From assembly GCA_016839865.1 (NCBI GenBank), contig JAEOTN010000303.1, positions 1 to 11,363 on the forward strand: a stretch of 11,363 bases of DNA. Direction: 5' to 3'. Below, piece after piece: positions 4,855-11,363 of the stretch (the first letter of the stretch is position 1; every line of letters begins with the position of its first letter). The notes under the pieces were generated by a model. That model worked only from the letters and a program-made list of their open reading frames with translations, made no database searches and was not told the origin of the DNA. A program made the translations under genes and the position numbers. This DNA comes from Promethearchaeota archaeon (GTDB taxonomy: Archaea > Asgardarchaeota > Lokiarchaeia > Sigynarchaeales > MK-D1).

Positions 4855-7623
4855 ATGAGCATTATAGATACCGCCAAACAATCGTTCCTTGTTATGGATA
4901 GAGACATTTCCCATAAACGGAAGAATTTCTTCAACTTATACGCATTTAAATTATTGGAGGATAATCCATCTCGGAGTGTTTTGAGTTATAACAAGAAACC
5001 TATCTTTCGTGGTCTGGTTCAAATTGAAAGAATAGGAACTTCAGAAGATGCATCTATTGAACCTTACAAATTTTGGAAGCGAATATCTAAACCATCCAAG
5101 CAAGAAATCAAAAATCCTCAAGAAGACATGAAAAAAAATTTGAACCCGTTGGATGTAAAACTTTTCAAACAACTGATCAAAAATGTGAAATTTCTTGTAA
5201 TTCCTGCAGGATCGGATGATGAAGATTTAATTATCCTGTTCGATCTTTTAGGAAAAATGCAGGGTCCAGAGATACGCAGATATTTTATGTGTAAAAGCTG
5301 CAAATCCCAAAAACAATTCACATTTATAGATAAAAACGACTATTTTCTGAGTAGGAGTAAGGATAAAGTCTGTAAAGAATGTGCTGGGAAAGAAATGTTT
5401 TATATTTTAAAGAAAGATCTTGGAATTCAGGTCAATTCTCAACTGAAATTAATTTTAGGTAGATTACTTCTAAAGTTTAAATCAATTCCCAAGGTCATCC
5501 AAATGATGAGCCCAAACTTTGATCCTGTACGCAATTCGGAGCTATCATTATGGGATACAAAGAGTAGAAGTGAAGATTTGATCAGAAAAATCCAATCCAC
5601 AAAACCGTATTTTATTCCTAACCTTCCAATCCCTAGTTCGCTGAAAAACTACTTTCGAACTCAAAAGATAAAAAAGCTCCTACCAATACAATCGATTGCT
5701 ATTGATCAAGGATTGTTTAAAGATGGAAACTTGCTTGTTGTATCCTCAACTTCATCAGGTAAGACGTTATTGGGAGAACTGAGTGGATTTTCTAAGATAA
5801 TAAAACAAGGAGGGACTATGTTGTATGCTGTCCCCTTAGTAGCTTTAGCAAATTTACGATATGAAGAATATAAAGAATTACGTAAGATTGGTATTCGTCC
5901 ATATCTTCTTATTGGTGGCTCATTCTTAAAGAATCGAAAGAAGAAAACACGATTATCTTCAAATATCAACCTAATTGTCGGAACATATGAAGCATTTGAT
6001 GCTGTATTAAGATCGGGGCAGTTAGAAAAGCAATTTAGTAATATCGATACGATGGTAATTGATGAAATTCAGATGTTAAATAATAACGACCGTGGATATC
6101 AATTAGATGGTCTTATTGCCCGTTTACGATATCAATATCCAAAATCTCAATACCTCTATTTATCTGCAACGTTATCAGATGCAAAAGATTTGGCGTTACA
6201 TTACGATAGCAGACTTATTGAATTTCGTGGGAGACCCGTGCCTTTAGAGCGTCATTTAGTATTGGTATTAAATGATTTTGAAAAAAAGAAGATGTTGTTA
6301 GAATTAATCTCCTCAGAATTTAAGATAAAGTCAACTCATGGATTTCATGGTCAATCCTTAGTATTTACTAATTCTCGGAGAAAATGTGAATCAATTGCAG
6401 AATTTTTAAATCATCATCATGTCTCTTCAGCAGCATACCATGCGGGATTGACCTATGAGGAACGAGTTCGCGTTGAAAATGCGTTTAAGAACCAGAAAAT
6501 TTCTTCTGTTGTTACAACAGCTGCTCTTGCTGCTGGCGTAGATTTTCCAGCAAGTCAAGTAATATTTGAATCCTTAGCTATGGGTATTAATTGGCTTTCA
6601 GTAGCAGAATTTGAACAAATGTGTGGAAGAGCAGGAAGATTTGGTAAACACAATAAGGCTAAAGCACTTATATTGTGTGAACCGGGTAAAAGCTACAATG
6701 CTGGACAGTTGGATAGTGAAGAAAAAGTTGCAATTTCATTATTGAGGGGGAAGATTGAGACGATATTTCAAGAACCAGATGAAGATAGAATGTTTACTGA
6801 AATACTCGCCTTTTTAACTATGCAATTTCTTTCTGGGAAAGCCGCTAATATCTCAGATCTAAGGAAATTTCAAGAAAACATGCTAAATAATGATTTCAGT
6901 TTGAAAACCTGTTTGATGGATTTAGTAAAACATGATTTTATCAAGCCTAATCCCAGAAAAACATACAATAAGATAATTCCAACGAAATACGGTATAGCAT
7001 GTTCCAAGAGTTTTTTACCAATTAATCAATGTAAACAAATTCGTGAAAGTTTGGAATCAGGAAGAAACTGGTTCGATCTCACTGATGTTTTCGACCCAAC
7101 TGAAAAACCCATGAATCTACTTGTTGATATTGCGATTTCTCTAAAATCTTTCAAGAATTTCTATATCTCTAATGCTCTAATCAATGAAATAAAAACAATT
7201 ACAGGAAAACAGAACACCAGTTCATTATTATTCAGCAACCAAGTTCTGTCACTTTTACATGCTGATACGTTTGAAAATAAACGAAAGCTTCCTAAATTCA
7301 TAAAAAATCTGTTACTGAAGTGGACACAAGAGTTGTTTACATGTAAGTGCTTGGATAATCCATATTGTGAGTGCGGAAGAAAGAAGATTCAAGAAATAAT
7401 GATACAATTGAGATCTAATGGTAAATCTATAGATGAGATCAAGAAGATCTTTATGGATGACTATCAAATTCAACTGTTTCGAGGAGATTTGTATGATTTC
7501 TATGATCAAATCATCTATAGTTTACAATCGATATATGAAATCGCAAAAACTGTAGACATCCAGGAAAATATAACTGGAAATCTTGAAGAAACACCTGTAA
7601 TTATTGAGAGTCTGATTGGATAG
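4855..7623 (+). CDS. SF2 Ski2-like DEAD/DEAH-box helicase with N-terminal zinc finger (DUF5814-like architecture)
   Basis: A 922-residue ATP-dependent helicase (the frame opens at TTG 4840, but ATG 4855 is the more likely start). The N-terminal region (about 1-240) carries a Cys4 finger (C146, C149, C173, C176). The two RecA domains show motif I SSTSSGKT (297-304), motif II DEIQ (403-406), motif III SAT (437-439), motif V 'AALAAGVDFPA' (556-566) and motif VI QMCGRAGR (588-595), the Ski2/Hel308-like pattern. A winged-helix/ratchet-like region follows. A second Cys cluster near the end (C830, C832, C838, C840) precedes 'IQLRSNGKSIDEI' and 'RGDLYDF', which recalls the DUF5814 helicases of methanogens and haloarchaea. 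RNA or DNA unwinding is expected; the substrate is not known from sequence. No Shine-Dalgarno site is visible. Confidence 0.9.
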   Translation: MSIIDTAKQSFLVMDRDISHKRKNFFNLYAFKLLEDNPSRSVLSYNKKPIFRGLVQIERIGTSEDASIEPYKFWKRISKPSKQEIKNPQEDMKKNLNPLDVKLFKQLIKNVKFLVIPAGSDDEDLIILFDLLGKMQGPEIRRYFMCKSCKSQKQFTFIDKNDYFLSRSKDKVCKECAGKEMFYILKKDLGIQVNSQLKLILGRLLLKFKSIPKVIQMMSPNFDPVRNSELSLWDTKSRSEDLIRKIQSTKPYFIPNLPIPSSLKNYFRTQKIKKLLPIQSIAIDQGLFKDGNLLVVSSTSSGKTLLGELSGFSKIIKQGGTMLYAVPLVALANLRYEEYKELRKIGIRPYLLIGGSFLKNRKKKTRLSSNINLIVGTYEAFDAVLRSGQLEKQFSNIDTMVIDEIQMLNNNDRGYQLDGLIARLRYQYPKSQYLYLSATLSDAKDLALHYDSRLIEFRGRPVPLERHLVLVLNDFEKKKMLLELISSEFKIKSTHGFHGQSLVFTNSRRKCESIAEFLNHHHVSSAAYHAGLTYEERVRVENAFKNQKISSVVTTAALAAGVDFPASQVIFESLAMGINWLSVAEFEQMCGRAGRFGKHNKAKALILCEPGKSYNAGQLDSEEKVAISLLRGKIETIFQEPDEDRMFTEILAFLTMQFLSGKAANISDLRKFQENMLNNDFSLKTCLMDLVKHDFIKPNPRKTYNKIIPTKYGIACSKSFLPINQCKQIRESLESGRNWFDLTDVFDPTEKPMNLLVDIAISLKSFKNFYISNALINEIKTITGKQNTSSLLFSNQVLSLLHADTFENKRKLPKFIKNLLLKWTQELFTCKCLDNPYCECGRKKIQEIMIQLRSNGKSIDEIKKIFMDDYQIQLFRGDLYDFYDQIIYSLQSIYEIAKTVDIQENITGNLEETPVIIESLIG

Positions 7624-7677
7624 GAATCTACTTCTATATCTCTGATTCGAGGGCATAGATTTTTCAACATGAAATCT

Positions 7678-7685
7678 TATATATT
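7678..7685 (+). promoter_or_regulatory. TATA box of the 63-residue small gene
   Basis: TTATATAT is a good archaeal TATA match about 35 bases before the ATG at 7713. Transcription would start about 7705, giving an almost leaderless message from that ATG, which favours the longer form of the small protein. Confidence 0.4.
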
Positions 7686-7712
7686 TCTATAGATCAAAAT
7701 TTATTTATTTCA

Positions 7713-7904
7713 ATGAGTATCTATACTAAAAAACTAAAAGGTGCCACCCACATGATGAATCGATTCAGAAAACAAAATAAGGAAGACAAGAGGTTTCCGA
7801 ATCATTCTGATAAGGAAAATGATCCCTATAATCAACTAAAGGCATGTAAAGAAAAATTAAGAGACATGTCTGACGTATTAAAGAATTTAACAAATCGTTT
7901 GTAA
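7713..7904 (+). CDS. Small basic protein of 63 residues, unknown function
   Basis: The frame runs from ATG 7713 to TAA 7904. The N-terminal half is rich in Lys, Arg and Asn and looks disordered; the C-terminal third (about 40-63, from QLKACKEKL to TNRL) forms a heptad-like amphipathic helix that could be a short coiled coil. There is a single Cys (45) and no membrane segment. Two starts are possible: ATG 7713, supported by a TATA box at coiling distance for a near-leaderless message, or the tandem ATG at 7752/7755, preceded 8 bases upstream by AAAGGTG and giving 50 residues. A TATA-like box before it and an oligo-T tract after it suggest an independent short transcript. I recognise no family. 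Confidence 0.5.
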   Translation: MSIYTKKLKGATHMMNRFRKQNKEDKRFPNHSDKENDPYNQLKACKEKLRDMSDVLKNLTNRL

Positions 7905-7917
7905 TTTTCCTTTCTCC

Positions 7918-7924
7918 TTTTTTT
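7918..7924 (+). terminator. Oligo-T terminator after the 63-residue gene
   Basis: A pyrimidine-rich stretch begins directly after the TAA and includes seven consecutive T residues, without a stable stem. This fits archaeal U-tract termination and would separate the small gene from tyrS. Confidence 0.4.
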
Positions 7925-7966
7925 CTTATAGGTGTGGTAGAATTTTTGTAGTGTGCTAGATTTTGA

Positions 7967-9076
7967 ATGGATATGGGATTATCTTTAGATCAACGTGTGG
8001 ACCTAATCAAGGAAGTTGCTGAAGAGTTAATTAATGAAAAGGAACTTCGCGAATTACTAACTAGGAAGGAGAAATTAGGAGAAGAAATATGGGCATACGA
8101 TGGTTTTGAACCAAGCGGAAGGATACATATCGCACAAGGATTACTCCGAGCTATTAACGTAAACAAATTGATAAAAGCAGGAATTAAATTCAAGTTTTTA
8201 GTCGCAGATTGGCATGCTGCAGCGAATAATAAATTTGGAGGGAATATTAGGACCATAAAGAAAGTTGGGAAATATTTTGTCGAAGTATGGAAAGCTTGCG
8301 GTATGGATCTCTCCAATGTTGAATTTATCTGGGCATCAGATTTAGTTAAAAAACCAAAATATTGGGAAACTGTTCTAAAGATAAGTATTAAAACAACATT
8401 AAATCGAACTATGCGTTGTACCCAAATTATGGGAAGAAAATCAACTGACAACCTGCTGACCTCTCAGATACTGTATCCCATGATGCAATGTGCAGATATT
8501 TTTTTCATGAATGTCGATGTTTGTCAACTTGGTATGGATCAAAGAAAAGTAAATATGTTATCTCGTGAGATTGCGAAGCATTTCAATCGTCCAAAACCTG
8601 TAGCAGTCCATCATCATATGGTTGCCGGTTTAACACAACCTCCACCTGATTCTGCTCTTAATGCAATTGATAAAGCAATCGAACGAAAGATGTCAAAATC
8701 AAACCCTAATTCAGCTGTTTTCATGTTGGATACGGAGAAAGAAATTGAGAAAAAGATCAAAAAAGCATGGTGCCCATCAGGTGAAATTGATGGTAATCCC
8801 ATCTTGGAATACACTAAATATATTATCTTTGAGAAAGTTGATGAATTTGAGATACGTCGACCAGAAAAATATGGTGGAAATTTATCGTATTCTAATTATC
8901 AAGACCTCGAAAATGATTTCGTGTCCGGAAAACTATCCCCAATGGATTTAAAACCAAATGTCGCAAGAATGTTAAATGAGCTCCTTATTCCGATACGCGA
9001 ATATTTCCAGAAAAATGAGAATGCTAAAAAATTGTTTGATTTCGTTATGAAGGTACAGAAGTCTCAAACTAAATAA
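7967..9076 (+). CDS. tyrS: Tyrosyl-tRNA synthetase, archaeal/eukaryotic type
   Basis: Charges tRNA-Tyr with tyrosine using ATP, in the cytosol. The protein is a 369-residue class I synthetase without extra C-terminal domains, a usual length for archaeal long-form enzymes. Visible are 'AYDGFEPSGRIHIAQG' (43-58) with the HIGH-equivalent HIAQ (54-57), the tyrosine-pocket segment 'YPMMQCADIFF' (170-180; Y170, Q174, D177), 'GMDQRKVNML' (189-198), 'PVAVHHHM' (211-218) and KMSKS (241-245). The C-terminal anticodon-binding region contains 'RRPEKYGGN' (297-305) and 'SPMDLKPNVARMLNELL' (324-340). Alanine in the third HIGH position and the 'DGFEPSGRIHIAQG' wording resemble plant and protist cytosolic enzymes, while the loop before KMSKS resembles Pyrococcus enzymes. 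ATG 7967 has no Shine-Dalgarno site. It is convergent with the phosphorylase gene. Confidence 0.95.
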   Translation: MDMGLSLDQRVDLIKEVAEELINEKELRELLTRKEKLGEEIWAYDGFEPSGRIHIAQGLLRAINVNKLIKAGIKFKFLVADWHAAANNKFGGNIRTIKKVGKYFVEVWKACGMDLSNVEFIWASDLVKKPKYWETVLKISIKTTLNRTMRCTQIMGRKSTDNLLTSQILYPMMQCADIFFMNVDVCQLGMDQRKVNMLSREIAKHFNRPKPVAVHHHMVAGLTQPPPDSALNAIDKAIERKMSKSNPNSAVFMLDTEKEIEKKIKKAWCPSGEIDGNPILEYTKYIIFEKVDEFEIRRPEKYGGNLSYSNYQDLENDFVSGKLSPMDLKPNVARMLNELLIPIREYFQKNENAKKLFDFVMKVQKSQTK

Positions 9077-9085
9077 AAGAAAGGG

Positions 9086-10804
9086 TTATAGTAAATTGGT
9101 TGATGCCCATCGCGGTTGTTCAACTAATTTGTAAGCTTTATCTGCATACTCTCTCACCATTCGATGAGTATTAAAGTAGGAGCCTAAAGCAATCGCATGT
9201 CTCATTCGATTTATCCATTCCTGGCGTTTCTTGTAATATAGTGGAACTACCTCTTTTTCTAGTATAGAATAAATATTACTCGCTTCTAATGCATCATCAT
9301 TCGTATCACAACCGGGTTCTCCAGGAGAAACACCTATTGCCCAGCCTGCTAGAGGATCCATTTTGTGACCCTCAATCCACCAACCATCTAAAATGCTGAG
9401 ATTCAGTACCCCATTTGTGGATGCCTTCATTCCACTAGTTCCGGAGGCTTCTCGGTAACGAATCGGATTATTTAACCAAACATCACATCCACTAATCATT
9501 AGTTTTGAAAGGTCCATATCATAATTCTCCAGAAAAGCAACTTTGATTCGATAGCTATTCCATAAATATTCAGAGTGGTCATTGATTTGCTTTATCAATG
9601 ATTTACCATGTTCATCTCTTGGATGCGCTTTTCCTGCAAATAGAAATTGGATTTTCTTCTGAGATATTTTTGCAAGGCGTTCTAGATCGCTAAATACTAA
9701 AGTAGCTCGCTTATATCCTGTAAATCTCCTCGCAAATCCGATAGTAAGGATATTTTGGTCCATTAATACATAGTGATTGGATTTTTCGAAATCCAAAAGG
9801 TCAAATTTTGCTTTATAGTGACTACGCCATAAATCATCGGGATCCACCTTCCATACCTTCTCAAAAAAACTTGCAGCCCTAGGCATTTCGTCTGTTTCGA
9901 ATGTATCAAATAATTTAGTCAAATGAGGATTTGTCCAGTATCTCGTATGAATACCATTAGTAATGTAATCGATATCGACATCAGGAAACATCTTTCGACT
10001 AACCTCACCATGCTTTTGGGAAACTCCATTGATGTATCGAGACATGGAGAGTGCTAGCATTGTCATATTAAGGTCATTTTCACCAGCAAATTTCTTGATA
10101 TCTTTTGGAACATGATCACGTAATACATCATTGACAAGATTATAATCAAAATGGTCATGACCAGCTGGAACAGGTGTATGTGTCGTAAATACGCATTTTT
10201 CTTTTACTTTTTTTATATTTCCCTTGAATTTTCTGTGCAAATAAAGAGTTAGGAAAGCAGCATGACCCTCATTCATGTGATAGGTGGTCAAGTTTGTGTA
10301 TCCAAGTGCATCGAGTAATTTCGCACCACCAACGCCAAGAATGATTTCCTGAACAGCGCGTTGAAAAGGTGTAGAATCATATAAAACATGTGTAAAATTC
10401 CGTTGCCATTGCTCATTACCTTCAATATCAGTATCTAACAGATACACTGGGATTGTCCAACCTGATTCTCCGTGTACTTCGTATTTCCAGGCACCAACTT
10501 TCACTTTTTTCCCTTGGATTTCTACTTCAATTACCTTGGGAAGTAATTCAAAAGCGTCGGAAAAGTCCCATCGGATTTCGTGTTCAGCTTGATAACCATC
10601 TGCATTGATGATTTGGAAAAAATAACCCTTATCATAACATAAGGTAATTGCTACCATTGGGATTTCTAAATCTGCAGCACTACGTATGGTATCTCCCGCT
10701 AGCACACCTAAGCCACCAGAATATGTCGGAATATCGGAATGAGCACCAATTTCCATGGAGAAATAAGCAATTCGTCGCATAGATGCGTCTTTATTTGCCA
10801 CCAT
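9086..10804 (-). CDS. glgP: Alpha-glucan (glycogen/maltodextrin) phosphorylase, short GT35 form
   Basis: Phosphorolysis of alpha-1,4-glucans to glucose-1-phosphate, feeding glycolysis from stored or imported glucan. This 572-residue form lacks the extra N-terminal region of the longer family members. Hallmarks, numbered from the ATG, are 'RIAYFSMEIG' near the N-terminus (11-20), 'TYSGGLGVLAGDT' (27-39), 'YHMNEGHAAF' (175-184), 'HTPVPAGHDHF' (209-219), 'RRFTGYKR' (359-366), 'GKAHPRDE' (391-398), and 'EASGTSGMKASTNG' (452-465), where K460 is the expected pyridoxal-phosphate lysine, followed by 'LDGWW' (472-476). A GTG at 10810 extends the frame by two codons, but ATG 10804 is preferred: it falls where transcription from the TATA box would begin, so the message may be leaderless. 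Its stop is 9 bases from that of tyrS. Confidence 0.95.
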   Translation of the reverse strand: MVANKDASMRRIAYFSMEIGAHSDIPTYSGGLGVLAGDTIRSAADLEIPMVAITLCYDKGYFFQIINADGYQAEHEIRWDFSDAFELLPKVIEVEIQGKKVKVGAWKYEVHGESGWTIPVYLLDTDIEGNEQWQRNFTHVLYDSTPFQRAVQEIILGVGGAKLLDALGYTNLTTYHMNEGHAAFLTLYLHRKFKGNIKKVKEKCVFTTHTPVPAGHDHFDYNLVNDVLRDHVPKDIKKFAGENDLNMTMLALSMSRYINGVSQKHGEVSRKMFPDVDIDYITNGIHTRYWTNPHLTKLFDTFETDEMPRAASFFEKVWKVDPDDLWRSHYKAKFDLLDFEKSNHYVLMDQNILTIGFARRFTGYKRATLVFSDLERLAKISQKKIQFLFAGKAHPRDEHGKSLIKQINDHSEYLWNSYRIKVAFLENYDMDLSKLMISGCDVWLNNPIRYREASGTSGMKASTNGVLNLSILDGWWIEGHKMDPLAGWAIGVSPGEPGCDTNDDALEASNIYSILEKEVVPLYYKKRQEWINRMRHAIALGSYFNTHRMVREYADKAYKLVEQPRWASTNLL

Positions 10805-10827
10805 AATCACTAATTACCATAGGGTGC

Positions 10828-10835
10828 TATATAAA
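10828..10835. promoter_or_regulatory. Two-way TATA box between glgP and the carboxypeptidase-like gene
   Basis: TATATAAA reads TTTATATA on the other strand, so it is a good archaeal TATA box in both directions. Leftward, transcription would begin about at the glgP ATG (leaderless). Rightward it would begin near 10858, leaving about 25 bases that include the Shine-Dalgarno site. It is the only strong TATA-like sequence in the 79-base divergent spacer. Confidence 0.4.
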
Positions 10836-10869
10836 CTATTATCTGGAAAATTATTTATGAAATGAAATC

Positions 10870-10875
10870 GGAGGT
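10870..10875 (+). promoter_or_regulatory. Strong Shine-Dalgarno site that fixes the GTG start at 10884
   Basis: GGAGGT lies 8 bases before the GTG. The nearer ATG at 10876 hits a stop two codons later, and the coding frame is closed upstream by TGA at 10863, so this site decides in favour of GTG 10884. It is the clearest ribosome-binding site in the window. Confidence 0.6.
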
Positions 10876-10883
10876 ATGGTATA

Positions 10884-11363
10884 GTGGAGTCTAAAAAGCG
10901 GGAATTTAAGGATCGAAAGGTTTTTATCACGTCAGGAATCGAAGGAGGAAATGCATATGATTTTCAAAAGTATCCGGGCGATATTTATTCTTTTACTCCA
11001 AAAAGGGATCCCGGGGAAGGATATTCTGGGCAAGCTTATTATTTCAAATTACTTGTTGAGAGTCTACAAAAGGACCCAATCAACGTAACATTGACAGCTA
11101 TTGCTGATTATGATGATATTTGGAAGGGTTGGCAACCTAGTGTAAACCCTACTATTTGGAAATTTACTCCTGACCAACAGAAAGATCCCGAACAACTTGA
11201 ATCTGAAAGGATTAGAGCTACACCCAGAAGCATGTCCATAAATTTGACATTAAATTCCTATGAAAAAGTAATCATCACAAACATGCTAACACCTACATTT
11301 TCCCAACTAGTGCAAAACATCGAAACTCTTGCATCTCACTATCCTACTTTTCTAAAATTAACA
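10884..11363 (+). CDS. Probable M14-family zinc carboxypeptidase, cytosolic-carboxypeptidase-like, N-terminal part (partial)
   Basis: An open frame of 160 codons runs from GTG 10884 off the window end. Residues about 13-130 look like the beta-rich domain that precedes the catalytic domain in cytosolic carboxypeptidase (CCP/AGBL)-type M14 peptidases: 'SGIEGGNAYDF' near the start (17-27), a 'QAYYFKLLV' strand (50-58), and 'NPTIWKF' (88-94). Residues 136-159, 'TPTFSQLVQNIETLASHYP' onward, match the usual opening of an M14 catalytic domain (Y-s-eL-...-L...yP-..-kL). The zinc ligands (HxxE and a distal His) would lie beyond the window, so activity cannot be confirmed. There is no signal peptide, so a cytosolic enzyme is expected. 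The gene is divergent from glgP with a shared promoter region. The family call is from weak pattern resemblance. Confidence 0.5.
   Translation, partial: MESKKREFKDRKVFITSGIEGGNAYDFQKYPGDIYSFTPKRDPGEGYSGQAYYFKLLVESLQKDPINVTLTAIADYDDIWKGWQPSVNPTIWKFTPDQQKDPEQLESERIRATPRSMSINLTLNSYEKVIITNMLTPTFSQLVQNIETLASHYPTFLKLT

Noticed and set aside
7990..8451. 153-codon open frame on the minus strand within tyrS
   Set aside because: It lies opposite the well-conserved TyrRS catalytic domain, and its translation shows no recognisable domain; it is a shadow.
8661..8951. 96-codon + strand frame inside tyrS in another frame
   Set aside because: It overlaps the KMSKS and anticodon-binding region of TyrRS and has no family-like content.
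1..11363. tRNA/rRNA genes, CRISPR arrays, insertion sequences, or a frameshifted gene
   Set aside because: No cloverleaf-like GC-rich segment, regular spaced repeats, transposase frame or terminal repeats were seen, and all large frames are intact.

Overview
This window looks like a piece of an Asgard archaeal chromosome (Lokiarchaeia-like in its low GC). The case rests on three things: an actin/Arp-family gene that aligns with eukaryotic actin over its whole length, archaeal-type housekeeping genes (archaeal/eukaryotic-type tyrosyl-tRNA synthetase, a COG1751-type pyruvate-kinase alpha/beta-domain protein, a euryarchaeal-like DUF5814-type helicase), and short AT-rich intergenic gaps with archaeal TATA-like boxes and oligo-T tracts and few Shine-Dalgarno sites. 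The assignment is inferred from protein resemblance recalled from memory; no database was searched.

Layout from left to right. The first 46 bases hold the start of a leftward gene with a Rossmann GxGxxA motif (probably a Gfo/Idh/MocA oxidoreductase). Next, rightward: an actin-related protein split by an in-frame block with two Cys4 zinc ribbons; a secreted, membrane-anchored prenyltransferase/squalene-cyclase-repeat protein; and folD. folD converges, with a 6-base gap, on a leftward COG1751-type gene. Rightward again: a 58-residue acidic small protein, a large SF2 (Ski2-like) helicase with an N-terminal zinc finger and a C-terminal Cys cluster, a 63-residue basic small protein, and tyrS. tyrS converges, with a 9-base gap, on a leftward alpha-glucan phosphorylase. 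The last gene is rightward, divergent from the phosphorylase and cut by the window end; its N-terminus looks like an M14 (cytosolic-carboxypeptidase-like) metallopeptidase.

The genes do not form one pathway. Most appear to be single transcription units with their own promoters; there are two convergent pairs and three divergent ones. The functions are mixed: cytoskeleton, cell surface, one-carbon metabolism, RNA/DNA unwinding, translation, storage-glucan breakdown and peptide trimming.

The best candidate for undescribed biology is the actin-related protein. About 130 extra residues containing a double zinc ribbon replace a short surface loop in subdomain 3, the loop that in filamentous actin lies at the longitudinal subunit contact. 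Several residues that position the nucleotide and the hydrolytic water are also changed. This suggests a specialised, possibly non-polymerising or filament-capping Arp with a built-in binding module. No tRNA, rRNA, CRISPR array, insertion sequence or attachment site was seen.
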